Source: Heterobasidion occidentale (lineage: Eukaryota > Basidiomycota > Agaricomycetes > Russulales > Bondarzewiaceae). From it: DNA of 64,000 nt. Below, one piece after another: positions 33,373-45,834 of the stretch; positions within the stretch are counted from its first letter, which is position 1; each line of letters starts with the position of its first letter. The notes below the pieces were generated by a model. The model was not told the origin of the DNA, did no database searches, and was given only the letters and a program-made list of their open reading frames with translations. The stretch spans positions 1,054,001 to 1,118,000 of the forward strand of contig JBCAQO010000014.1 of NCBI GenBank assembly GCA_039111635.1. The letters run 5' to 3'. Both the position numbers and the translations under genes were made by a program.

Positions 33373-35940
33373 ATGCCTCTCAAACACCCCAATTCGCCGA
33401 CTCAGCGAGCGTCCTCTTCCTCTTCCAAATCGCAAACGCCGTCAGAAATACCCCCATCCAAGAAACCCAGGCTCTCTGCACCCACACCTACGACTATCGA
33501 CGCTCTCAAAGGCCTCAAGATCCACATCCTAGACGCAAAGCTCGACAGCGCCGCCATTGCCGAGATGTTCGCTCTCGTCGAGCGCTGCGAGGCGAAGGTG
33601 TGCCAGACCGCGGACGTGGCGGACGTGGTCGTGACGGCGGTCACCATGCGGAGGAGGCTGGAGAGGCATATGGACTGGGAGACGGCTGTGAGCGGTCTGC
33701 TACCTAGAGAGACATACATAGCTCACCGTGGTGTATGCAGAAGACGAAGTCCGTGGTTACGCCGGAATGGCTGCGCCGCTCCGTCAGGGAAGGGAAACCT
33801 GCTCCGTGCGAGGAGTTCGCCGCCGTGGAAGATCTGCGACGCACGACGACCATCAACTGTCCCGAACCCGACAGCAGCGACCGCTCTCCGAACCACTCTG
33901 CGCAGTCACTCGGTAGACTATCCCCTCCGCGTGTACCAGCAAACCTCCTTCCGCCCGACCCGCCGCCGGTGTTCGACGCGGCGTCAGTCGACTTCGGCGC
34001 CCGTTTCTCGTGTCTGCGCGCTTCGCCGCTCGTCTGCGTGAACCAGGGCTTGTGCGAGCAGCTCGACGTCATGCGCCGCGCGCGCGAGTTGGAAGGGGAG
34101 GATCGGAGCGCGTTGAGCTATCGGCGCGCGGTCTCGGTGCGTCGTCCTGTTCGAGTCCCGCGTCTATTCTCACCCATATCGCGCAGGCAATAAAAGGTAC
34201 CTTACAGGGATTTTATCTTACTCGATGCGCCGTCGTGCTCAGCACGAAGCTTCTAGCTTATCCGCGCAAGATCTCGTCAACACGCGATGTCCAGAAACTC
34301 CCGTACATCGGCGAGAAGCTTTTCACGATGGTCAGTCTGCAGATTCGTCGCTGCATATAGCCAAAGACCCACATACACCCAACCTTTGCCGCGACCAAGG
34401 TCGAACAATATATCACGACCGGACAGATCGTCGAAGTCCGTACGTGATCAGCACCCTCAGTCGCGCACCGAGGCCTACGTTCACCGGATTGGCGTGCATC
34501 TCACGTAGAGTCTACGCTGGCCTCGCCTCGATTTAACGCTCTTGAGGCGTTGTCGACCGTTTATGGCATCGGGGCCACCACCGCGCGTAATTTGTATGCG
34601 CTGGGGCTGAGTACGGTCGAGGACTTGTACAGATATTACGAAGTCAGACTTCCGTCTGACGACGCGAACGATTCAGCAACGGCAGCGGAGGAGCCTGGTC
34701 AGGCGCTCCTGCGCGGCGCGGAGATCGACCCGGAAGAGGATGGGGAGGAGCCCTGGATCAAGATTGCGTTGGGTTTGAGAGACGATCTGGGCAAAAAGTG
34801 GGGTTTTCCATTCCCTTTCTTTATCACCCGCCTTGTGGTTCTGGCGACTGAGCAGAGAGCGCGTTTGGGCTGATCTGATGCATGGGGAATGTTTAGGATA
34901 CCGCGATCTGAGGTCGAGGAGATCCATCGTGTGGTCCTCTCTGAGCTGGAGGCTGTCCAGCCGGGATGTGTGAGCACGATCGTCGGCGGGTGAGTGCACT
35001 CTCTGTTCCGTTTGGCTTACATGCGCACGTCATTTTTGGTTGGCTCGGTGGGTCGGGCGAACGGACGGTACAGCTATAGGCGTGGAAAGCCGGAGAGCAA
35101 CGACGTCGACATCGTGTTCACGCATCCGGACGGTGCGAAGGCGAAGGGGCTCTGCAAGCGCGCGATGGCGCGGCTGCATCAGAAAGGCGAGCCAGTCTCA
35201 CCTCGCTTTTTGCTTTGAATCCTCAAACGGCGAACGATGCGACCTTCTAGGCCTCGTCACCCATGTCATGCGTGAGAACTCGCACTTGATCACACATCGG
35301 GTTCCCTGCATACTTACCTTGGGGTGGATTGCTTCCTTGGCGTTGTCACAGACTTGTCAGGCTTCCACGCCCACAACGCCCTGCGCACGACGCATTGGGA
35401 TTCGCTCGAAAAAGCGCTCACGGTGTTCGTCCTCCCGAGAACGGACTCGGGGGGGCCGCGTCGTCTCCGTCGACGGGTGGACTTTATCTTCGCGCAGCCG
35501 GAGACGTACTGGACGGCGATCGTCGGCTGGTGTGTGTTTCTCTACCTTTATGTGACACGGACCGCGTGAATGTGTGGACTGTGTTTCGGGAGCTGACGAT
35601 GGGCTTCGCTCGTGTTTCGCGACGGACACGTCGGTCGAGCAGGACGGGCTCGACGATGTTTGAGCGCGATTTGCGGTATTGGGCGAAGGGACGGTGGGTG
35701 TGCCAACGTGTTACGTCTTTCGCGCGTCGTGTTTGATGTCGTTGTTTTGGGCAGCGGTCTGAAGTTCGATAGCTCTGGGATGTAAGTGGACAGGGATCAA
35801 TGCCTGTCATGGTACTGACAAGGACGCTCAGCACTCGGCGGCGCGATTCGAGGCTCATATATCCGCGAACGGAGAAGGAAGTTTTTGACACACTAGGTCT
35901 GCCTTGGATTGACCCTACGATGCGCAACGCAGATCTCTGA
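33373..35940 (+). CDS. X-family DNA polymerase with BRCT domain (Pol4/lambda/mu type)
   Basis: Gap-filling polymerase of base-excision repair and end joining; nuclear. The ATG at 33373 starts MPLKHPNSPTQRASSSSS and a basic KKPRL. A BRCT domain follows (GLKIHILDAKLDSAAIAEMF to KSVVTPEWLRRSV). Then come a Pro/Ser linker, the 8-kDa domain (LSYRRAVSAIKAYPRKISS, LPYIGEKL), the HhH (ALSTVYGIGATTARNLYALG), and the catalytic palm with ESNDVDIVFTHP (two Asp) and RRVDFIFAQPE (third Asp). The end is GSTMFERDLRYWAKGR, then FDSSGITRRRDSRLIYPRTE and LGLPWIDPTMRNADL, with TGA at 35938-35940. About a dozen exons; all joins I checked keep the frame. One uses a 10-nt microexon (34187-34196) and one a GC donor (35187). 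Its promoter block is duplicated at 22.2-23.1 kb. Confidence 0.92.
34187..34196 (+). other. 10-nt microexon in the X-family polymerase
   Basis: GCAATAAAAG between CGCAG and GTACCT. It joins AVS to KAYPRKISS as AVS-AIK-AYPRKISS, matching the 8-kDa domain pattern of the family. Skipping it breaks the frame. Confidence 0.75.
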
Positions 35941-36882
35941 GGTCGTCTTATTTATATATTTTATTATTTGTTCTTCCTTCGGGTGGACATGTCGTCGACG
36001 GTCTTCAATATCACTTGATGCATGATATCTCGCTTGTGCAGGTGCTCCGTTGCCTCGTCATTGCCAACGCCTCCAGCACAGCATAGCGGCCAGCAGCTGC
36101 GTGATGCCCGCCTCGAAGCTCGAAGTCGCAGTCGCCTGACAAATGAATGCTGATAAGCCACCCGCCGCGGCGCGCGCATTCTTTTCTCCAGATCAACTCC
36201 ACAGGCGGTGCATTGCGATGAACGCAAGCCGAGCTCCGATTGGATCAGCCCTGTTCAGGGACGCGTTGCTTTCTTCCAGTTCAAGGGAGTTGAAGCAGGT
36301 GGAAGCTATGGAAGGGGCGGACCTGGGCGGACTGTCTCGGACTGTGGGGATCTGTGGAGTGTTTTTCAGTTACAAGGGTGGCTAGGAACGGCGTCTGGGA
36401 CTCTGGGCTCTGCATAGGGTAGCTCGAGTATCTCCTGCGGACCGCCGAGGGTCTCAAAAATGCTACTGAATTGTATGGCTGCTCCGAGTCTTGGCGCGAC
36501 TGCGATTGTGGGCGCAAGTATGCATTCCAGGCGTCGAGCAGCGTCATTATTGTTGCATGCAAGCGCAAAAAGAGCGAAGCAGACTCCGGCGGAGTGCCAA
36601 CGCCTGATCTGGACGAAAAAGGGCATCGGCTACGTAAGCACGATATGCAAGCCTGGCCATTGTGCTCGGCCAGCTTGCTGCCTTGCGCGCCCTCTTGTTC
36701 TCTCTCCTCCCCTCCTCGTCCTTCTGCACACGCCCCCTCCTCCTCCTCCCCTCCCCCGCGACTTCAGAACTCACTGACATCCCTCAACGCCCCCGAATAC
36801 CGGGTTTCGCCCTCGTTCAGACTTTCGTTTCCCGCTTCTCTCTTCTCCTGGACGTCTGCTTTGTACGACACAGTGCAACAGG
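35941..36882. other. Intergenic, channel gene promoter
   Basis: No gene seen. A pyrimidine-rich stretch (about 36700-36770) lies within 200 bp of the channel ATG, as is common for fungal promoters. Confidence 0.5.
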
Positions 36883-39800
36883 ATGTCGAACGTCGGCGAC
36901 ATCATCTCCGAGGATGCAGACACGCGGACGCTGGCGCCCGAAGCTGTTGCATCACAAGTGCTTCTCATGGCGGTCATCTCTGTGAGCTTTGATCAATTCT
37001 GCATTTTCTTCGGTCGCAGCGTGTAGCAGGCGGGGTACTCAATAAGCCTTCATAGGCCGGAACCATCATTGCCTTCAATATCTTACGACCAAAGAACAAG
37101 GTACGTCATTTCTCAATGCCATCAGGCGGCTTGTTCATCGTTCTGGTCGCGCTCGATCGGATACTCTAGATTGTCTACGAACCCAAAGTCAAGTACCACG
37201 TCGGAGACAAAAAGCCACCTCGGATATCCAGCTCCATTTTAGGCTGGATATCTCCTCTCGCCAGGACCAAGGAGGCTGAACTCGTAGACAAGATCGGTCT
37301 CGACGCGTCGGCCTTCCTTCGCTTTCTCCGCATGATGCGGTGGATCTACACAGGTGTCGCCGCGGTGACCTGCGCGGTGCTCATCCCGGTCAACGTGACC
37401 TACAATTTGCAGAATATAGACTCGAAAGACAGGACCTTGCTCTCGTTACTCACCATCCGTGATGTCAGTGGAAATATCTTGTTCGTCCACGTGGGTGCCG
37501 TATACATGGTAACGATGGTCGTCCTCATCGGCATCTGGTACAACTGGCGCGCGATGGTGCGGCTCCGGCGCCAGTGGTTCCGCTCGCCAGAGTATTCCCA
37601 GTCGTTCTACGCCCGCACTCTCGCTGTCACCAAAGTTCCGAAGAAGTTCCAGTCCGACGAGGGCATTCGCGCGGTCTTTGAGAGTGTGCAAGTGCCCTAT
37701 CCGACCACCTCGGTGCACGTCGGTCGCCGTGTGGGAAAGCTTCCGGAGTTGATTGAATATCATAACGAGACCGTGCGCGAGCTGGAGAAGGTCCTGGTCC
37801 GGTACCTCAAGGGCGGTAAGATCGCCAAGGAGCGCCCCACCATTCGCATCGGTGGCTTCATGGGCATTGGTGGCACCAAAAAGGACGCGATCGATTTTTA
37901 CACGTCGGTCTTCGTTCTCCGCCCCGCCTGTATGCGCGTTTTTCTGACGTCATCGTCTTTGTTTGCCCGTTGTGCACAGGGCGAAGCTCAAGCGGATGGA
38001 GCAGTCTGTGGAAGACTATCGGAACCAGATAGATACTCGCAAGCCTGAGAGCTACGGGTTTGCTTCCATGGCTGCTGTCCCTTACGCGCACGTCGTGGCG
38101 CAGCTGCTCCAACGGAAGCACCCCAAGGGGACCACCATCATGCTTGCGCCGAACCCCAAAGACATCGTGAGTATGATACTTTGACTGCTGGGGCAAACAA
38201 TCCCGTGTTGATGTAAGAGCTTGTCATTAGATTTGGGAGAATTTGAACAAGTCCGATGGAGAGATCATGCGCAAGAAGACCATGGGGTGGATTTGGCTCG
38301 TCGTCGTCTGCTTCTTCAATACCGTCCCTCTTTTCGTCATCTCCATCCTGGCCAACTTGTCGTCGGTGAGTGTCGTTGCAATGCCTGGCCTTGCATGGTG
38401 CCTTTGGGACTCACCGCCACCTCACGCAGCTCACTAGTTTCGTGCCGTTCCTCCAAAATTGGTCCGACTCATCGCCGAGGTCGTTCAATATCGTCTCTGG
38501 TGTCCTGCCTCCGGCTGTGTCAGCAATTTTCGGATTCTTCTTGCCCATCACGATGCGGTGGCTGTCTCAGTACCAGGGCGCAACGACACATTCGCGCCTG
38601 GATCGTGCAGTACTCGCAAGATATTTTGCGTTTTTGGTCATCTCACAGTTGATCATCTTCACGTTGATCGGTGTCATCTTCAGTGAGCGATGCTTCCGTG
38701 TGACGGTCTCTAAGGGATTATGTCCACTTACAGTTCCATGGTAGATTCCGTCAAGGAAGTCATTGATCAGATTGGGAAGCACAAGAGCTTCCAAGAGATC
38801 GTGGATAACCTGAATAGTGCGCTTTCTCTCTCTCATCGCTTATCTCTTCAGACTAGTCATTCATGCATCGTGGTGCATGTTTCAGAGCTTCCGGCAACCA
38901 TCAACAGGACGTACATTGATCAGTCTTCATACTGGCTCACATTCTTCCCGTACGTGTATCACATCTACACTGCCATCGGCTCTGTCATTTACAACAACAT
39001 CCGCACCTTGCGAACAGCCTGAGAGGTTTCCTCGCCGTTTTTGATCTCGCTCAGATCATCAACCTTGTCTTGATCTTCTTTAAGACACAGTGAGCCCGCC
39101 TCCCACCTTGAGTAATGTAAGTCTAGTGTTCTGATAGAGTGCACGCAGCTTGTTTGGTCGGACTCCCAGAGACATCAGAGAATGGACCCAGCCACCTGAA
39201 TTCCAGTACTCTATTTATTAGTGCGTGCACATCGCTTGATTGCAATTGCCGATGTTAACTGTCGGGACCTCGTACTCACCGTTGTAGCTCTAATATTGTG
39301 AGCAAGCAGCCTCTCATAGAAGCAATCTGTGCTGACAATGATGTGTTTAGCTGTTCATGGGCACCGTGGGACTGGTGTTCGCGCCCCTTGCACCCTTGGT
39401 CGCTGTAGCTGCGGCGGTCGTTCTTTGGATCAGTTCTTGGGTTTACAAATATCAGTTGATGTTTGTGTTCGTCTCGAAGGTGGAGACTGGTGGGGTATGT
39501 GGCCGTCGTCTACGCGAAGCTCGATGCAATTTTCATTTTTTATCCGCGCAGCGTATGTGGAACCCCGTCATCAATAGGTTGCTGGTGTCGCTTCTTCTCA
39601 TGCAAGCGCTGATGGTCCTTAGTATGTTGATTTTTTCCATCCTCTGTGTGGAGCATTCTTGGATCCTGATGCATTTGGACAGCAATCGGTCTGCAATATG
39701 GATGGACTTCGTTTGCGTGGGTCGCGACTGTGCCGCCAATCATCATTGTCATGCTTTTCAAGGTATACACGAACCGCGTGTTCGACCGGCCGTTCCGATA

Positions 39801-40694
39801 CTACGTGCCGACGGAGGAGGAGCTGCGTCAGGCAAAGGTGCACTCGCAACGGGCGGACATGAGCGGCAACCGCTTGGAGAAACGGTTCGGGCACCCCGCC
39901 CTGCACGCTGAGCTGTTCACGCCGATGCTGCATGCGAAGATGATGCCGCTGCTGTCGGAGGTTTATAAGGGCAAGATTAGCCACGAACAAGCGAAGGTGG
40001 AGGAATATGGGGGACAGTCACTGCAAGCGCAGGTCCTTCCCGGGGGCATCAGGATTGCCGCCGTCGATCAAGTAAGTGCTTGATTCAAACCCTTCGGTTG
40101 ACATTTCTGACAGCTCCACTCCAGAACAACCTCGAGTACGATCCTGCGCTCTACCAACGCGATCGCGGAGAGCTGGATTGGGACGCTCGCTCTATGTCGA
40201 CGACGATGATGATGTCGGACAACGCGTCAGTCTATCCATCAAAGGCTCCGATGTACGAGGGCGGACGGGCATCCCCCGTGCCTACCCTCGTCCCAGGCTA
40301 CGACCGCTACCTCTCACGCGGGCCGCAGCAGAGCGAGATCGAGCTCTCGCGCCTCGACCTGAACTACAACGACCAGCAGCCGCTGCTCCCGCCAGGGCAG
40401 AGCACGGTGTCTCTGCCCGGCTATGCCTCGCCGCCGCAGGCAATGTACCAGTCGCCCGCGCAACAGTATCCGCCGGCGCAGCCCGCCGCATATCAAGGGG
40501 CTGGGCTTGGAATGGGCGATGGCTTCCGCGAGGCGCCTATTCATCGGCCGTACCATTTACAGCAGGGATCCTATTCGTCACAGCAGAGGCCATACCCACC
40601 CTCACAGAATGGGTCGTCGGGTTCATGGGCACAGCCGCCACCAACTGAACAGGGCGAGGTAAATATGGCGGGTCGGGGAACGTTTAGACGTTGA
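36883..40694 (+). CDS. CSC1/OSCA/TMEM63-type (DUF221) mechanosensitive or calcium-permeable channel
   Basis: Plasma-membrane cation channel family opened by osmotic or mechanical stress. ATG at 36883 (MSNVGDIISEDADTRTLAPE) leads to TM0, then ILRPKNKIVYEPKVKY, GWISPLARTKEAELVDKIG and RFLRMMRWIYTGVAAVTCAV. The cytosolic RNA-recognition-like region runs from TLAVTKVPKKFQSDEG to YGFASMAAVPYAHVV. Further helices include WIWLVVVCFFNTVPLFVISI, IFGFFLPITMRWLSQYQGA, YWLTFFPLRGFLAVFDLAQI, GTVGLVFAPLAPLVAVAAAV and WVATVPPIIIVMLFKVYTNR. The C-terminal 200 residues are Pro/Gln/Tyr-rich and cytosolic; TGA ends at 40694. About fifteen exons, one of only 10 nt. At 38684/38734 the join VIF|NSMVDS is one base out of phase with canonical splice sites; all other joins checked are clean. 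Confidence 0.9.
39288..39297 (+). other. 10-nt microexon in the channel gene
   Basis: CTCTAATATT between GTTGTAG and GTGAGC. It joins FQYSIYY and LFMGT as SIYYSNILFMGT, the conserved start of a transmembrane helix. Flanking introns are 67 and 53 nt. Confidence 0.8.
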
Positions 40695-42181
40695 TGACTT
40701 GATACGAGGCGGCGTAGGCTCGTTTTAATTGTGTTTAATCTGTATTGCTTATAGTTTTAGTCGGTTCGCCGCCGCCGCTCCTCCCACACCCTCCATATGA
40801 CGCGGCGCTGCATTCCTCTCTCCTCATCACTGTCACCACTACCACCCCACCACTACAAATGTCATCGCCATCGCCATCACTGCCCTGATCGTCATCGCAT
40901 CTCTTCCTATCTGGTCTATCTGGTTCACGGTATACATGGACGTTATCGGTTACTCTTACTTAGGCTTTAGAGGTTCACACTTTCAGGGTGGGAAAGGCGC
41001 GCCCATTGCTTATCATACGCTATCAAGCATACCTGTCGGAAGGGTTCCGAATCTCGATGGACTCGACTCGCTCGGCTCACAACTTCGCACCGTCCTACGA
41101 TCTTTTTTTTTGTGGCAACTGGTCCCCGAGGGACTTGGGTGGAACGGATTGCGGGGCGATCGCGGTGACCGCGGTGTTGCTCGCCTGCGTTTCGTTTTTG
41201 CGTCATTTTAGCACCAGCACGGACCTAGTCGGTATACTCACACTCTGCTGTTATCTTGTTCTTGTCGTAAAGCGGATCCTTGAACGTATGTAGGGTGAGC
41301 GCTGTACTTTTGTACTGTGCTGCATTTTTGCGAGGATTGTTGAGTCCGTCCGCCACCGGGATCGCTACGAGCGTATAAGCCACCTCTGATGGATCGGGAT
41401 GGAGTTCGTGATCGGCGTTGCAGCAGTTTTTTGATCATGACGGTCCGTTCAGTCGGAAAGACCGTCACGAACAGTCCCGAGTCCATCGTCTTCCAAGTCT
41501 CATGGACGACATCACAGGTTATTTATTGTACTGTTATTATGCTCACTATGACCAATGCACTTCCCAGCGCAGACGTGCAGAGGCTTGGAAGATCGCTCAA
41601 GCAACTGATACATTACCTCGACCAAAGCTTCGTTCGTGATGCTCGCAAGATTGCGCTGATCGGAGTCTGAGAAAGACTGAAGAGCGGTACCATGTCAAAG
41701 GCTAGAATATGATTTCGCCGCAGCCAGTGAATATTCAATTGTAGAACGTTGAACGCAGAGTAGTTGTAGTGAAGAATTCGCAGAGGGATATCGAAAATAC
41801 GCGGATCCTCTGGGGATAAGAAGTCTACAACTTGATCGTTTCGGTCACTGACCAGACTGTGGGGTGTGAGCATATCAGATCAACTCGAAAGGAATAAAGC
41901 ATGGCCAAATGATAACATCTATATGCGGGGAAAGGGTCAAATATGTGTCTGGAAAAAAGAGGCTGCCAAACGTGTGGAAAGGTTTGTTTGAGTACTAGTA
42001 GTCTCCGTGGCTGACCTTACACAGAAGACAGTCGTTCTGTGTAGAGTTTGATTTTTTTGTCGCCCAAGATCTCGATTGGCAAGTGATGAACAGGTTGGCA
42101 AAAGTTATCGATGATGCTTGAAAGCTAAGTCGTAGTACATGATCGTGGCACATCATGTTCATGTGAGAATCGCCGGCGCTA
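40695..42181. other. Convergent intergenic region
   Basis: About 1.5 kb between the 3' ends of the channel (plus) and the MGQRHQ-type gene (minus). Short open frames only; no motif or repeat recognised. Confidence 0.5.
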
Positions 42182-44113
42182 TCACCAAATAGGCAGTTGA
42201 GGATCATCCTTCCTTATGAATTCAGCGACGTCTTCAGTCGTCATCTGCTTGAATACCTTCGTGCCTTTGAATATCTGCCTTGACGGCGGAAGACCTTTCC
42301 TCATTCGAGTTCGAAGTATTTCATCTGCATCAGTCATCAACTGCTCCAGGTGTTGAATGTCATCCTCCGGCACGGGAATATGTCCGAGCGAGAACTGTTT
42401 CAGAAATTCTCGCAAGCCATACACAGTGTAGGCAGAGGACGAAAGAGCGCTTTCGGCTCCATGTGTAGACTCCGCAGGCTGAGGGTCATCTCCGACAATG
42501 CTTGGACTGTCCGGATTGGAACCGACTGTCGCAGACTCCGACAAGTTAACAAAAGCCCACCCAAAGCAGGGAGTTTTGAGGCCCAAGTCACGATCAACGG
42601 AAATGATAAACGTCCAGCCTTTGTTGGGGCAATGTTGAACCGTTGGGACAGTGACAACGCTCCGTTGGTTCCAAGATTGTGCATCCCTGCGCCAACCAGA
42701 GATACCAGCTGCCACCGCAGTTGCGCACAGGATGTCGCTGTCTTCAAACAATGCTGTTATTATGTCGATCAAGGTCTGAACGACACGGGAAGGACTGATG
42801 TACGAGACGGAGACCCAGGACGGGGTGGGGCACTTGTCCATACAAGCAATAGCAAAGGCGATCGGAGCATCCAGATGTGGTGAAAAGAAATACGGATGAA
42901 TGAACGCGTCAATGGACTTGAAGAGTTCAGGTTTATCTGAAAGAAGCAAAGCCACGTCTTCGTCACCGAAAGATGAGCAGCCAAGAAGAAGAACACGTCT
43001 TAAAGGCTTGAGAAGAATCTGTTCGACCGTCTTGATACCGACCAAGTGATTGTGAGACAGGTTGAGAACTTCGATGGACTCAAAAGAAGTCAGAAGGTGA
43101 AGAACTTGGGCTGTCTGTAAAGACAGATATGTCAGGTCGAGGAGCTTGGGATTCAGTTCGAGCTCAAATTCGAGGAGGTCGAGTAACAAGGGCATTGCTT
43201 CGTTGGGAAAAGAGGAAAGCTCCTGGAGTTTCGACCTGACAATCGAGCGTTTGTCAGGCTGCGCCATGACATTCCGCATCAATGAGGAGTCCCCGCCTTG
43301 TATGATGGAGGCGATGGAAGGCTCGATAGAGATATCGACAAGGCTGGGAATAAGTGTGGGTGATTCATGTGCAAGAACCTCATGTGCGGGAAAAGCAGAC
43401 AATGCTTTCACCCTGTACTCCATAGGCCAGGTATCCGCGAGCACGCTGTAATCAAGCACAGTCTCATTATCAAGCGATGCGATGACGGAAACAACATCCT
43501 CCTCCTCAAGACGACAATAGTGGGTAAAATATAGATCAGGGCGTGGATAGTACGCGCGGCAGTACTGTTTGGCCGTCAATGGCTTCCATGAAGGGACCTG
43601 AACACTTGAGTCCAAGCCACCCACAGATACGAAGCAGTAAGCAGGAGATTGACAATCTGTGATGTCGATGACAGTGATCCCGTCATTGTTGTCTGCAACA
43701 CGATTAGCAACTCAACAGCTGGTAGTAGGTTGCCCTATCTCACCTGCATCTCTATGAGTCAAAGATGGCGACAACAGCCAGCAGGTATCTCTAGAGGCAT
43801 AGGGTTTCTGCGGCTCCAGAGATGCAGACCAGCACGACAAAAGTAAAGATGCGGTGTATGGACACGGATTATCATTGTCTTCTAGTGACTCCCAATCGTC
43901 TCGAATCTTGTCAAGCTCCCAACGAACGATCTCCGCATTTTCAGGAACTCTCAGGAGTGTTAGAAAGAGACGAGTAGCACGCAATGGCCGGCGCCCATAA
44001 CACCATTGGTGATGCAGCGCCACTATACATCGATATCCTCGACGAAGAGAGTTGACAGGCGTGCCTTTGGGTATGACCTGTGCCACAACGAACACTTGGT
44101 GACGTTGACCCAT
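42182..44113 (-). CDS. Agaricomycete-specific protein of the MGQRHQ type, unknown function
   Basis: Exons 44113-43744 and 43692-42182 join in frame to 626 residues. The ATG at 44113 starts MGQRHQVFVVAQVIPKGTPV and continues RRGYRCIVALHHQWCYGRRPLRATRLFL, a start I recall from many uncharacterised mushroom proteins. The centre has a few Leu-rich repeat-like turns (LDLTYLSLQTAQVLHLL, IEVLNLSHNHLVGIKTVEQI). The C-terminus is charged (DADEILRTRMRKGLPPSRQIF) and ends DDPQLPIW. No signal peptide or transmembrane segment. The family relation is memory-based; no function is proposed. Confidence 0.8.
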
Positions 44114-44674
44114 CTATTCCCGGTAGAATTGAATTGACCTAAACTAGAGTGAGTGTCGGTGTCGATCTGTGTCGATGGCGCAGCAGTGGTCAAGGTGTTG
44201 GGTTCTGAGCGGCGCGTGGCGTAGAAATTCAAGTACTATACAGTGATAGGTAAATTCTAGGGATACTTGGTTGGATGACCGAAGAATACTTTAGTAGATG
44301 ACCGAAGAAATGGCACTTTCGCAGACTTTCGCGCGTTTGCGAGAATCTTCTGCAACTCGAGCAACCCGCGCGGACGGTTATTTCAACACAAGGTGTTGTT
44401 AGTCTCCTCAGCCAGACGGGACCAGGTGGTGCCCGAAGGGCTGCAGAAAGCAAGAGGGAGGGTGCAGTGAGGATGCGATAAATCGAGATGTTGAGTGTTG
44501 TACTAAGAGGGGATTTCCGCGGCAAAAGAGACGGAACGGTTCGGACATTGCCGCTAGCTCCATTACACCAGGCCACACACTGGCCATAATTGCCACAGAT
44601 AACTCGATACCTTCCTGGCAAGTTGGTAGGCGAGGTAAGGGAAGCGCTTTCCTTGATTGATTGCCATTCCCAGG
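44114..44674. promoter_or_regulatory. Divergent promoter region
   Basis: 561 bp between the MGQRHQ-type gene (minus) and the NFKBIL1-like gene (plus), so it must carry both promoters. No clear TATA box or named operator is visible. Confidence 0.5.
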
Positions 44675-45834
44675 ATGCCTCACAGTCTCCACTTCAAACG
44701 CACGCCGGCGGAGCAGGCCGCACACGATGCTCGTAAAGCTCGCAGGGCAGCGCGCCGAGCTGAGAAAGAGGGCGAACCCTCTCGCAAACGTCAGCGGCGC
44801 GAACGGGACTCGCCGAAGCTGCGTCGCTGGGCATCTGACGATGAGGATGAGGATGGGAACGGGAGCGAGGAATACGGCCCTCAGCCTGCTCGGCCAGGCG
44901 CAGGTCCGTCGCGACATACGTTCGACCCAGACGCGATACGCGCGGAGGTCGAGGAGGCGCGGTTTCGGGAGAAGATGTTTGGGGCACTGGATGACGACGA
45001 GCGTTTAGACTTTGTGGAGGCGCGTCTCAACGACTATGCTCATGTGCCGAAGCGGTGGAGGACGCATGGGTTTGGCGCTGGTGGAGTGGATCAGGATCAG
45101 GACCTGTTGGATGCAGACCCAAGATTGATGGAGGATGAGGAGTACGCTGAGTGGGTGCGTGCGGGAATGTGGAGGTAAGTCCAACAAGGCTCAAAACTTT
45201 CTGAATATCCCTAATCCAAGACTATGACATCTGTTAACGCTGATACTGTGTTTTTGTTTTTGTTTTCCTCTTCTTTGTTCGTAGGAGGAAGCACGCTGCA
45301 GAACATGCGGAACAGCAACGGCAGCAAGCCGCATTCGCTGCCATCCAAGCGGAGGCGGCGGCGCGAGAAAAAGCAGCGGCCAACGCTCGTCGAACGAAGC
45401 GGCGAGAGCGTGAGCGCAGGCGCGAGCGCGATACACGCATGCTCTATGACCAACGGTGGCGGGAACTCCTCCAACCACCTGCCACCAATTCCGAAGAACC
45501 TGCCGTCCTATCCTTCGCCGATATACCCTGGCCCATCCTGAAGGGCAAGCCCTCGGACGGAGAGGTGTTGCGCGCTATCAGCGTGGAGGAGCTCACTCCA
45601 GAAGCCATATCATCATTCCTCTTTTTATTGGATATTGAGCAGGATCTGGACCCCGCAGGGCTCGCGAAGATGCGCAAAGAGCGTCTGCGCGAGACGATGT
45701 TGCGATTCCACCCAGACAAGTTTGAAGGGCGCGTGATGACCATGGTACGCAAGCAGGACAAGAGTGCTGTGCGCGAGGGGGTTGGCGCTGTTGTGCGTGC
45801 CGTGAGCGCCTTGATGGGGGAGAAGACTTCATAG
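44675..45834 (+). CDS. NFKBIL1-like nuclear protein with J-domain-like end
   Basis: Two exons (44675-45175, then from about 45284 to 45834). The ATG at 44675 starts MPHSLHFKRTPAEQAAHDAR. A basic, coiled N-terminus (RKARRAARRAEKEGEPSRKRQRRER) carries nuclear-localisation-like clusters. Then an acidic patch, FREKMFGALDDDERLDFVEA, VPKRWRTHG, a second long basic coil (AFAAIQAEAAAREKAAANAR), YDQRWRELL, DIPWPILKG and LRETMLRFHPDKFEGRVM. The RFHPDKF motif and the DIPWP block are characteristic of the NFKBIL1 family, implicated in animals in pre-mRNA processing and immune signalling; the fungal role is unknown. The HPD triad suggests an Hsp70-contact-like J element. Confidence 0.85.
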
